Shown: in pieces, positions 20,497 to 31,800 of the stretch
Layout of the letters: every line of letters starts with the position of its first letter
Position numbering within the stretch: position 1 is the first letter of the stretch
Assembly: GCA_014898415.1 (NCBI GenBank)
Contig: RCTD01000009.1
Location: 310,001 to 374,000, forward strand
Source of the DNA: Stromatinia cepivora
Taxonomy: Eukaryota; Ascomycota; Leotiomycetes; Helotiales; Sclerotiniaceae
Direction: 5' to 3'
DNA length: 64,000 nt
Notes under the pieces: model-generated
Database searches by the model: none
What the model saw: only the letters and a program-made list of their open reading frames with translations
Told to the model about the DNA's origin: nothing
Program-made: the position numbers and the translations under genes

Positions 20497-23400
20497 CTAT
20501 GGAACATAGATCCTGCTAAAACTAACCACATCCCTCCTACAACAAACACATTTGTCGAAATTATTCATTGCGAGCGTAACACGACAATCATCGCATAAAC
20601 TCAAGCAACGACAAGGCCACACAATAACACTCCTAGGTGAACTCTGACATACTACACATTGCGGACCATTTTCTCCCATACCTGATGCACCTTGCATCCA
20701 AGAAGCCGGCTCTTTGGTAGCTTTTTGATAGTTGCGTTTTGAGATGATGAGATGTTCAAGGATCTGCGCTTCTTCGTCAGGAGAAAGTTTCCCGGATGGA
20801 TCCGAGGGGATGAAGTTTGGGGGGCGTTGGAGGGTGGATGTTAAGACGCGGGCACGTTCCCTTTGAATCATATCACGATAGCGTGAACGAGTTAGGATTT
20901 TGTCACTTATGAGGTGATGGGCGAGGGCTTGTGCTTCGGCTCGTTCTTCAGGGGTTCGAGGGTGTAAGAGTTGGGCTAAGTCTATTGAGGATAAGGGTGT
21001 GTCGATAAATGGGCTAGATTCTCGCGATGGTTGAGGTGATCGTTGTGTGGGAGTTCTTTGACCATCTGTAATGGCATCGTCCGACTCCCGATCTGTTTCA
21101 TTTTCTGTCGAATAGGATATCACACTAGTCATGTCGTCTTCGATATCTTTTCTTTCGGGAGTAAACGTTCCGCTGTTATCATCACTTCCCCACCAACCAC
21201 CATTAAGCCACCATTGATACAGGCTCGAGTCTAACTCAGCCTCCCTATGCCGACTCCAATATTCTTGATCAGTCTTGAGTCGCCGTCTCATTTCAACCTC
21301 TACGTCCACATGCTCATCTTTGGGTAAAGTTAATTCTCCATCGATATTGAGTAGCCAGAAGTTAAGTGTATCTGGATCGTTTGCTTGTACAGCTGTGCTT
21401 AAAGACTCTCTCTTCGTTTGCCTTACAAGCCAAAGAAGCCATCGTGGACGACTTTGAATACCAAGCCAACTCATAAACATCAAGATACATGTTGCCCACC
21501 TACAACCCATGAGTTAGTAGCTGTCAGTACCGGTAAGAATTATGATTTGCGCTTTATGGGTAAATCTGGGCTCCAGTATTGGAAACAGCTCTGAAGGAAT
21601 ATATTGAAGATCAAGTATTCAGTGAAAATTCCTAATGTCAACCATCCGGAGACGGAGAAATTCGAGAATCACGAAGGAGAATATTGTACTTACCAGCTGA
21701 AGACTAATCTATTAATACCAATAAAGAACTCCAAGGCCATCACCCAACGTCCACTACGCTCTGTAGCACCAACACCATCTCGTATTGCTCGTTCCTGTCC
21801 TTTGGACTTTGTATTTTTCTGTGCAGTCATTTCGCGTAAATAAGGACTGTGAGATAGAAACCTCTGATTTGTAGCCGCTACGAGACCAACATTGTGAGGC
21901 ATATGATCATCTATAGCAAGTTCAGATTCGTGTGCTCTAAAACTTGGACCTAGCCAAAGAGCTCCAGTCTCTTCAATCTCACGTAGACGATCATCTTCAA
22001 GCCAGGTATTAGGTTTGACGTTTACCCCTCGACTCTCATTCAGATATACAGCTTCACTGGCCATAGTCATAACAGCAAAGCCTGTCCTGAGTAAGGCGGT
22101 ATAGAAGTCCATATGCATCGTAATCCGAATACTTGATAGGGGAACATTCGCTTGCATGTTGTGATGTGCTTTGACCAGTCTTTGTAAGAAGGATAATCGA
22201 GGTCGGGTATTTGGTAGGTTTCGTCTGGCTGGAGTATCGGACTCATCAATACTACTAGGAGGGGCCAATGTAGACAAAATCAACGCAACGCCGTATATGA
22301 TTGAACATAGGATGATACCGCACAGAACGAGAACATGAGGGATAAATCCAACAATACAGACCGTGGGAAATCTCAATAAACCTTGACTCGAGAAATCTTC
22401 GAAAGAGAATGACAAGAGGCTCCATACTATGACAGACATGAATGAAATGCCCCAAAATCCAGTATTAAGCAACCGGAACCTTCCTTGGACGTCAAATATT
22501 CCCAGGATGTGACTACTCAAGTGATTCATGACCGAGAGAAATCCAACCAGTAGAACCTCTGGCGTGGTGTTTATTTTCTTCATAATCATGGAGCGTGTGA
22601 TAGCAATTTGAGTGGGTCCAGCGTTTGTGTCGTCTTCCGAGGAAATCTTAATCTTGCTAAACCCAACAATTTGAGCACTAACCGCCGCATCAGCCTCAGC
22701 AAATGCTAGTGAGTGTTCGAAGAGTGTCATTCCAGTTTCGGCTGCGACCTGACGACCTAAGTTTTGTTAGGAGACACACTTACAAGTACATCCAAGCTAT
22801 TATAGGGAGTGATGAAGATCAAGAAGTAGAACTTCCTAGCACTACCCTGAGCATGCAAATAAAAAATAAAATTGGAATCTATATAGGGTAGACTTACCTT
22901 GAACAGCACAGGATACTGTTTCGACAAATTGACTGAAGCTAAAAGTCTTGAATAAAGGCCATAGAAGTGACAAAGATCCGGAAAGATTATATGTGGTGGG
23001 AATGCTGTCTTCAGAGTTCGTCTCATTCACCGCAATATAATCATTAGGAATCATACTGATTGCCAGACATGAGTCCGAATCCTTAGCACCAAATAGAAGG
23101 GCTTGACTGAACGTATGCAAAGGGCCTCCATTCTGAGTGAACAAAAGGCTATGAGATTTTGATGAGTTACCCCACCGTAGGTAACTAAAATCAGGGGATG
23201 TCTGGCATTGTATTGATTGTAGCAGCCACCTGGCTTGAATAACAAGTAGGATTATAGGTACTATTCGTAATAAGAAGCGTGGTTTCCATGTAAATTCGAG
23301 CGGCCTTCTTGTGCTGGCCATTATATGCGTGCGATTTAAAACGACGGCCATCACTATACATCCTAGAGCCCATTTGCTTGTTGCATAAGCAAATAGACCT

Positions 23401-23771
23401 CCCAGACTTCGCGCACTCTCCAAAGAGAACTTTGAGCTTTCCATGATATTCTCCTCCGTGAATGTTGCTGAGCCGGTCTCTATAACTGGTCTTATGCCCG
23501 CAACTGCTGCAACGGTTATTGTTTCCGCAGGATCAGGTATGCCAACGCCAGTGGCTTCTGGAATTATTCGCGCCCCCATCCTTATACCCAATATATTGTC
23601 AACGGCTTCGGGAACTGTAAGAAAGGAACCAAGTTTCATAACCATTCGCGGTCCTGCCAAAGCGAGATCTCTTGCGGATGGCACATATTGTGTAACATTT
23701 ACCGCGGTCCAATTTGTCCATGAAGCAATGTCGAATTTTGTGCCATTATCGAGCATCGCTGGAGTGGCCAT
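20497..23771 (-). CDS. Multi-pass membrane RING E3 ubiquitin ligase, ASI1/ASI3-like
   Basis: Probable membrane-embedded ubiquitin ligase of the Asi1/Asi3 type, which in yeast works at the inner nuclear membrane to degrade mislocalised membrane proteins and transcription factors. Exons 22898-23771, 21694-22756 and 20497-21499 (introns 141 and 194 nt, both keep the frame), product 979 aa. Several hydrophobic segments are visible: FLLRIVPIILLVIQ, LLVGFLSVMNHL, FMSVIVWSLLSF, FPTVCIVGFIPHVLVLCGII and CILMFMSWLGI. EHSLAFAEADAAVS is a conserved patch. The last 55 residues form a C-terminal RING-like domain (CVVCQSSPRSVIVWPCRCLS, then CDDC and CVCCRRDVV) ending RIYVP, typical of this family. N-glycosylation-type motifs (NWT, NVT) lie near the start. 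The first intron is long and includes a hydrophobic frame that cannot be joined without a stop; its exact ends are the least certain part. Confidence 0.85.
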
Positions 23772-24369
23772 GATAAGCTAGGATCGAATCAAACGCAAAC
23801 GGGAGTTGTTCACAAAGAGATAATTAGTCGATGTCTATTGGTCTCACCATACCATCAGAAAATTAGAGATAAAGAGCATCCTCCAATATTAATAAGACTG
23901 AGTGAAAAGGATAACTGAAACAGCATCAGTCAATAAAATTTTTATGTCGGAAGGAGGAATCCAAACATGGTTCCTTAAGTTTATTATCTGATGCGACTTC
24001 AAGATAATGTGAATTGTGATCGGAGGATAGAGTTATTCCGACCGAGAACAATTCTAGAATGCAGGGGAACGGCATTGGTGGTTTCACAAAGTTTACTTCA
24101 TTCAAATCCGTCTTTAATGGTAAAGCTGTTTGACGGTACTTTGTCAGAAATATTAAGCTCGTCAAATGTTAGGTGCTTTCCAACTTCATCATACACACAT
24201 TGAAGTCATTCTAGAAGCTGAGTGTATTTGAGAGACAGAAGGACTATCAATATTGGGATTGCACCAGAGCATGACTTGGATTTGATAGGTAAAAAGCTCA
24301 TTTTCTATTCATAATTCTATGTCGATATGGCAAATCGTCAGGCGTATGCCTCCAATCCATATGGGTATA
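23772..24369. other. Upstream region of the RING-ligase gene
   Basis: About 600 bp between the RING-ligase start and the SEN34 stop, both on the minus strand. Expected to hold the SEN34 3' end and the RING-ligase promoter. No gene supported. Confidence 0.5.
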
Positions 24370-25284
24370 TCACATGCCACCCCATTCAATACAAAACGTT
24401 CTTACTCCGTCATTCCCCTCTTCAATTGACTTCTTTTGGAGATTTTCACCACCGATCAAGAAACCCTTTTTGACACCAGTCCCTAACCTACCACCTCCGA
24501 CGATATCTAGCAAGCGAATCTCTTCGTTCCATCCATAGCCAGTGGCTGTGAAGTGACTATGAAAGCGTAGAGGATCCCCTGGATACACAGTATAATCGCA
24601 TCCAAAGCGAAGGCCAGGTGTCATGAAGTAGTCACGAGAGTGCAAGTGCGCAAACAAGGGGTAAGATGAAGGAACGGAAGGATCTGAACTCGATGGAAAG
24701 TTTTGGGATAAAGAGGATGAATGATATGAAACAGTTGGTGTGATACCCCAAGCTTTTGTGGATGGAGATGCCGCAGAGGATGCTCTGGAGGCAGGGCGTT
24801 CATCATCGAACAAAGAAATCGGTTCATTGGAAATAGAATCTTTAGGCTGGTTGCTCTGTCGGGGGGTACCTGGTAATGATTCACTCCCACCTTTCAGAGC
24901 TTTTTTTGCTAGGGCATTTTCAGTCCGCTTTCTGGCCTCAGTATCTGCAGCTCTCTTTGCTTTTAATGCCTCCGTTCTGAGGGACTCTAAGTATTTTTTT
25001 CTGTCCGGTCCCTCAAGCGAGCTGAAGTGTTGTTTATGCCAGGGAGTGTCCTCAACAACATATGCAATCTTCTTATCGACGAGGACTTTGGCCTCTTCTG
25101 GTAGTAATTCAACGGGTAGGCCAAGAAATAAGTTCTGTTGTGGAATCTGCGGGATGGTACCAGTCAAAACACCGCAGATATGGTAAGTCCTGCGAAGGTG
25201 AGTCACGACATCTATGTCGAATAGCAAATATCGGCCAGCAATGAATGATATGGCAATAGGCTCCGACAAGGCGGATGGAGACAT
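24370..25284 (-). CDS. SEN34: tRNA-splicing endonuclease catalytic subunit SEN34
   Basis: Catalytic subunit that cuts the 3' splice site of intron-containing tRNA precursors, in complex with Sen2, Sen15 and Sen54. Single exon, 304 aa. N-terminal domain: GRYLLFDIDVVTHLRRTYHI and LPVELLPEEAKVLVDKK. A charged linker with many Ala/Lys/Arg (RTEALKAKRAADTEARKR) and a Ser-rich region follows. The C-terminal nuclease fold has YFMTPGLRFGCDYTVYPGDP, LRFHSHFTATGYG and GTGVKKGFLIGG; the family's catalytic triad is Tyr (in VYPGDP), His (first of HSH) and Lys (in VKKGFLI), and all three appear present. It ends FCIEWGGM, as expected. Confidence 0.93.
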   Translation of the reverse strand: MSPSALSEPIAISFIAGRYLLFDIDVVTHLRRTYHICGVLTGTIPQIPQQNLFLGLPVELLPEEAKVLVDKKIAYVVEDTPWHKQHFSSLEGPDRKKYLESLRTEALKAKRAADTEARKRTENALAKKALKGGSESLPGTPRQSNQPKDSISNEPISLFDDERPASRASSAASPSTKAWGITPTVSYHSSSLSQNFPSSSDPSVPSSYPLFAHLHSRDYFMTPGLRFGCDYTVYPGDPLRFHSHFTATGYGWNEEIRLLDIVGGGRLGTGVKKGFLIGGENLQKKSIEEGNDGVRTFCIEWGGM

Positions 25285-26427
25285 CTTAGATTCGAATCCA
25301 AGAGACTCTAAACTATAAATTACTTTACAATGTTAGCAGTGATTTTGATGTCAACTGGCAGAATGTGAAATGATAAATTGAAGCTCGATGAATCATGAAT
25401 TAAAACATATTTTAAGACATCATGTCCAGATAAATCTGGTTGTCAGGGGATTGACAGATCGGTTTTGTAATCATATCGAAGAGAATTAAGATGAAGAGAT
25501 TGCCTAGATATTTACTTACTAAAGGTTGATGAATTATCATTGGACTTTCAATTGAAAGTTGTCGAATGTTGAAAAGTTGTTGAAGCTTGAAAAAATTTAA
25601 AAATATTTTTCTTTGTGCGAAAAAATAGAAAAAGAGCTTTTTATTAGCTAGCTTAGGTAATTGAATTAAGCTTTAATGGTGATGGTCCATGCATCGAACA
25701 TTCGAAATGACAATGGGAGGATCTCGATCCTTATTTCCGACTCCTTAATTCTTATATGTGTAAATGTGCCCAGAGTTACTCCGTACTCAAATAGATATCA
25801 ACTTCTTAAAACTTTTTGCAATAGGTACGCCTGACATCAATATATTAGTGGTAACAAACTTTTCATTTTCTGCAAATGCGAATAAGCTCAACATTGGCGT
25901 CTAATCGCTTAAATTACAGTATGGCTCATAGTAGAGTTCACCCGTCAAATAACGGTCATGTATCTCGGATTAACTGCTGAGTACTGACTGAGCCTTTTGA
26001 ATATTGGTGCCTTTTTGGTTGTTCTAAGGAATGTCCTTCAGTGATATTTTCATCCCCACACAATGAAGACTTAGAAAAGATCTTCTTCAATTGAAAGTTG
26101 AAATGAATTACAAATTAAAAGATTGTTTTATCAATTTATTACCATTTGGTATGTACATTAAACTCCTAAGTTCAATTGTGTCGTATCAAAGCCCTTGTAA
26201 CTTCTAATAAGGTAGTTATGGCTGAGGATCTTTTTTTGGTTTGAGCAAGCTCCCACCCAAGGAACACGAATCCACTCGGCAATTTCCCTGCTCATACTTT
26301 GAATTAAACTATTCGAATACCCATTTTCAATTCTTGACAACCAACGTCAACATTGACATTCGGCCATCTGGGTTCATTGTAACTCTTTTGAATGTTACCT
26401 TCTTATGCATCTGTATCCTCACCCAAG
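25285..26427. promoter_or_regulatory. Divergent region SEN34 / ANP1
   Basis: 1.14 kb between two opposite start codons, AT-rich. Two short open frames near 26158-26340 (-) and 26241-26477 (+) look like chance; the latter overlaps the start of ANP1 in another frame. No regulatory element assigned. Confidence 0.45.
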
Positions 26428-28156
26428 ATGATGCCCAGGCATCAAGCAACCGCATATTCCAATGGATATCCTCGTAAGAGCGATCCATATTCTAAGAGCG
26501 ACACATATTCCATATCACCACATAGGTTCGTGTGAACCAAATTGATTATTTAACTTGTCGCGACAATTACGTTTCATGTAATTTACTGACATACCTTGTT
26601 TCCAATGTAGATTTCAACCAAGGACATCACCCCCAGCGCTGCGCCGTCGAAGGCAGCTCCTCGTTCGTTTGACTCTTGTCTTAGTATTCGCATTAGTAGT
26701 AGGATTATTTATATGGCCCGGTGCCGCTGTCCTTCCAGTATTGTCTTTTGGTCTCATCTCTTCCGGAGATGATTTTCAACTCGAAACTGTTCGATATTAC
26801 GATCTCTCAAATGTACAAGGGACTGCTAGAGGTTGGGAAAGAGAGGAGCGAATCTTACTTTGCGCCCCCCTTCGAGATGCCGAACCCCATCTACCAATGT
26901 TTTTCGGACATCTTCGTAACTTTACATACCCGCATCATCTTATAGATCTCGCATTTTTAGTTTCCGATTCCAAAGACAATACCCTCTCTCTACTCTCTCA
27001 ACTTTTGGAGCAATTACAAGCCGATCAGGACCCCAAACAACCATATGGCGAAATATCTATCATCGAAAAGGATTTTGGTCAAAAGGTCAACCAGGATGTA
27101 GAAAGTCGTCATGGTTTTGCTGCCCAAGCAAGCCGTAGAAAATTGATGGCACAAGCTAGAAATTGGCTACTAAGCGCTGCATTACGTCCTTATCACAGCT
27201 GGGTTTACTGGAGAGATGTCGATGTCGAGACCGCACCGTTCACAATTCTAGAAGATCTCATGCGCCACAATAAGGATGTCATTGTACCTAGTGAGTGACG
27301 GAGAACAGTTTCTATCACTACTTGCTAATAAATTTCAGATGTTTGGCGACCATTGCCAGATTGGCTTGGAGGGGAACAACCTTATGATCTGAACTCATGG
27401 CAAGAGTCCGAAACAGCCTTGGCCTTAGCTGATACCCTTGATGAGGATGCAGTTATTGTCGAGGGATATGCGGAATATGCGACGTGGCGCCCTCATTTGG
27501 CCTACTTGAGAGATCCATACGGTGACCCTGACATGGAAATGGATATCGATGGTGTTGGGGGTGTCAGTATTTTAGCCAAGGCCAAAGTTTTCAGATCCGG
27601 TGTCCATTTCCCTGCGTTTAGTTTTGAAAAGCATGCTGAAACTGAAGGATTCGGAAAGGTTCGAAAACCCTTTGACTCTTTCGTTTTGCAGATGCTAACC
27701 CAAGGAATAGATGGCAAAGCGAATGAAATTTTCAGTCGTTGGTTTACCTCATTACACCATTTGGCATTTGTATGAGCCAAGTGTTGATGATATTCGTCAC
27801 ATGGAGGTCAGTGGAGTCACATTTGGCTTTTAACAACCACTAATAATTTTTAGGAAATGGAACAAGAGCGTATTGCTCGCGAGAACGAAGAAAAGGAGAA
27901 AGCTGAACGTACGAAGAAGATGAAGGATCAGTTTGATGACCCAAGTCCACAATGGGAGAAGGATAAGAACGTCATCGCAGATGAGGCTTTGAAAGAGAAG
28001 AAGGAGATGGAAAAAGCTGAAGCTAAAGCCAAAGAAGACGATGGTGCTGAAAAGGCTCCTGGTTCCAAGGCTGAAGAAAACAAGCCAAAAGACAAGGTAA
28101 TAATGACATAAAATCCAAAATATTAACATGATTGCTGACTGATTTAGGTACAATAA
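26428..28156 (+). CDS. ANP1: Mannan polymerase II complex subunit ANP1 (Mnn9/Van1/Anp1 family)
   Basis: Golgi alpha-1,6-mannosyltransferase subunit that extends the mannan backbone of cell-wall glycoproteins. Six exons: 26428-26525, 26611-27290, 27339-27658, 27711-27806, 27854-28096, 28148-28156; all phases join. Product 481 aa. Type II topology: Arg-rich cytosolic head (LRRRRQLLVR), one membrane helix (LVLVFALVVGLFIWPGAA, about 53-70), then the GT62 catalytic domain with ILLCAPLRDAEPHLPMFFGH, LAFLVSDSKDNT, the DxD metal site in WVYWRDVDVETAP, NVWRPLPDW, and GLPHYTIWHLYEPSVDDIRH. The long charged tail (MEQERIARENEEKEKAE) favours Anp1 over Mnn9 or Van1. The start is the first in-frame ATG after a stop; an adjacent ATG at 26431 is equally possible. 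The last exon is only nine bases and could instead be read through the intron to a TAA at 28109-28111. Confidence 0.9.
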
Positions 28157-28808
28157 AGGGATTGATTGAGGGGCGTAACGAGGAAACTTGGGTAATTGAG
28201 TGATACACATAGGCTCTTAACTGCGCCAGTGTTGATGAGGCTACGAGGATATTCATAAAAATCTCACAGCTTGACGAATTATTTCTATCTCATCAATCGA
28301 GAGAGAAAACAGCGTTCTCGAGCCTGAGTTCGTAAATACGGAAATGGCCTTTCAGCACTTTAGTGTTAGGGGTACAGTGTAATCTAGGTTGGAGTTCTTG
28401 TAAAAACACACACAGCAGTATTATAGAATTAAATGATTGATTGAACAAACCATAATCCTGAGATTATAGAATTGCTTTCTATTAGATTTTGCTATGAACC
28501 TTTACTTTGGATTTTGGTAAATTGTTCATTGGTCATATCAAAGAACACAGTTTGCTACCTAGGTATCCGTAGTTCTCGACATCTGTGCTCTTCGAATTTA
28601 GGTAGCTTGCCATATTCATATTGAATCTAGTTAATATATTTCTATTTGTATAATATCTACAACTAGTCCTATTATTTCCTATTAGTTTTTGCGACTGAAA
28701 TCTCTTCAAGGAGGATTCTTCATATCGCTTAGAATTTACGGCACTGGCGTGTGGTTCATATTCGCAGATAGTCCTTATGCTGTGCTCAGTGGGTAGTCGA
28801 CATACAAC
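28157..28808. other. Intergenic ANP1 / GEA
   Basis: About 650 bp, both flanking genes on the plus strand. Expected ANP1 3' end and GEA promoter. No gene or distinct element seen. Confidence 0.5.
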
Positions 28809-31800
28809 ATGAGCAATAATGCCCCAACACAAGATATAGCTTCGGCTACCTTTCCCACACGTCGTTCGACATCCTCCTCAGCTTTGCGCCAAAGCATTGA
28901 TAGCGTCTCCTCCAAGCGGCTTAATGGCAATATGTCCTCGAATACGAGTATGGTTTCTGTAGCTGTCGACCCTGTGGCCCTTATTACTACAGAATGTATT
29001 ACCGTTACTTCTGCTATGCGGAAGCATGCTCGGTGGGCGCATTCGTCGGTTTCTTCTATATTGGGTGGTAGCTCGAGTCCGTTAAGCTCTGGGTTTCAAA
29101 ATTCAAGACCTTCTACACCACGAGATGAAATAGGACCTCGCAGAGCGCCAAAGAGTTCGGCAGCTTCAGAGGGAAACGATGATGCAGGTTTGGCAAACAG
29201 ATGGGGCTTAAGGGGGAAGAAAGGGAAGAGCATGCAAGACAATCCTTTGATGGCTGGGTTTGGGCGCCTTAGACGGGAATTGACTGGATGCAAAGGTAGG
29301 CCAACATAAATCACTTATGGGCTAGGCACAACTGATTTTATATTCTTCAACCATTAGATATACACACATTCGATACCCCATCTTTACTTCATCCTTTCCT
29401 CCAAGTCATCGAAGCTCCAGCAACCACTGCGCCGATTACGTCTTTGGCCCTAGTTGCCATCACAAAGTTCTTCTCGTACAATTTAATTAGTCCAAGCTCC
29501 CCTCGACTTTCGCAAGCAATGCAGTCTTTATCTGCCGCAATGACACACTGTCGATTCGAAGCTAGCGATACAGTGGCTGATGAGGTGGTGTTCCTACGGA
29601 TATTAAAACTCATGGAAGGAATGTTGTCTGGCCCCGGTGGAGATTTACTAAGTGACGGGAGTGTTTGCGAAATGATGGAGACGGGCTTGAGCATGTGTTG
29701 CCAACCAAAGCTATCGGAATTAGTTCGTCGATCTGCCGAAATGTCTATGGTCAAGATGTGTCAGATCATATTCGAGAGACTGAAGCATTTAGAAATTGAG
29801 GCTGGGGATAATCTGGGAGCTCTAGACGAGAAGACAAAGGAAGATATGGACACTGTCAAAATGGCCCCTTCAGCAGCTGGTACAGATGCTATCACGAAAT
29901 TGGCCGCACCTGCTGTTGAGCCACGGCCATCTTCAAGCTTTGACACATCACGCCCAGCATCTGCTATGGAAAAGCTACCTCTCATAGAAACTTCATCCGA
30001 GGATGGGACTGCGGCCCCGGCATCAGAGGCTTCAGATGATTCCCCAAGCAAGCCTTATTCTCTTCCGTCTATATGTGAGCTATTTCGAGCTCTGATAGAC
30101 TTACTAGATCCTCACGATCGCAAACATGCCGATGCTCTGAGAGTTATGGCTCTTCGTATAATAAATGTAGCTCTAGAGGTAGCTGGCCCTTCCATTGCCA
30201 AGCATCCAGCTTTAGCGAATCTTGCCGAAGACCGTCTATGTCGATATCTATTCCAACTAGTTCGATCGGACAACATGGCTATTTTACAGGAGTCTCTCAT
30301 TGTTGCTGGTACTCTCCTCGCGACTTGTAGAGAAGTATTGAAGTTGCAGCAAGAGCTTTTTCTTTCTTATCTGGTTGCATGCTTGCATCCTCGTGTAGAA
30401 ATCCCTCGAGAAAAAGGAATCGATCCCTCTCTTTATGCAGGGGTACCACAAGCCCCAAAATTGGTGAAGCCTCCACCATCACAAACTAGTGGCCATGCTA
30501 CACCCGTGCCTGTAAAAGATCGCCGAACATTAGGATTAGAAGGTGGATCGCGCAAGCCGGACGCACGTGAAGCAATGGTGGAAAGTGTTGGAGCTCTTGC
30601 GCGGATACCGAGCTATATGGTTGAACTTTATGTCAATTATGATTGCGAGGTCGACCGAGGTGATATCTGTGAGGATATGGTTGGACTTCTGTCTCGTAAT
30701 GCGATACCGGACTCGGCGACTTGGAGCACGACAAGTGTCCCACCACTTTGTCTTGATGCTCTTTTAGGTTATGTTCAGTTCATTGCGGATAGACTTAATG
30801 ATGAGCCAAAACGTGATGGCTACCCTGATCAAGCAACACTACGTGAGCAGAAGCGCAAGAAGAAGATCATCATTCAAGGAACTATGGAATTCAATGAGAA
30901 TCCAAAAACCGGAATTGCATTTTTGGCGTCACAAGGTATCATAGATGACCCTAAAGATGCAAAGACTGTCGCAAACTTCCTAAAGGGCACTTCTCGAGTC
31001 GACAAAAAGCAGTTGGGGGAATTCATATCCAAAAAAGGAAATGAACCCATTTTAGAAGCTTTGATGGATTCGTTTGATTTTGAGAATAAAAGAGTTGATG
31101 AAGCGTTACGCGAACTCCTTGAGACCTTCAGATTACCGGGAGAATCCGCTTTAATTGAACGAATTATCACGACTTTCGCAGAGAACTATTGTTCAGGCAC
31201 TTTGCCTGAAGGCATCGCAGATAAAGATTCTGTATATGTTTTGACTTATGCTATTATTATGTTGAATACAGATCAGCATAACCCGAACATGAAGGGTAAA
31301 CGCATGGAGCTCGAAAACTTTGCACGAAATTTACGTGGAGTTAATGGCGGGAAGGACTTTGCTCCACAATATCTTCAAGACATTTACGAATCTATCAAAT
31401 CGAACGAAATTATCTTGCCCGATGAGCATGACAACAAGCATGCTTTTGACTATGCCTGGAAGGAATTACTACTTAAAAGCGCTTCCGCAGGTGACCTTAC
31501 CATCTGCGACACTAACATCTTCGACGCAGACATGTTCGCAGCTACATGGAAACCTGTGGTCGCCACGCTATCCTATGTCTTTATGTCGGCTAGTGATGAT
31601 GCCGTGTTCGAAAGAGTTATCACGGGATTCGATCAATGTGTTCGTATCGCAGCGAAATATGGTCTAACTGAGGTTATAGACCAAGTCGTGTATTGTTTGA
31701 GTTACATCACTACTCTTGCGACAGAAGTCCCATCCAGTACTACGCTCAATACCGAGATACAAGTTGGGGAGAATAGTGTCATGGTTAGTGAACTTGCAGT

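Noticed and set aside
30543..30767. Plus-strand alternative-frame ORF within the Arf-GEF
   Set aside because: It lies in another frame of the strongly supported GEA coding sequence.
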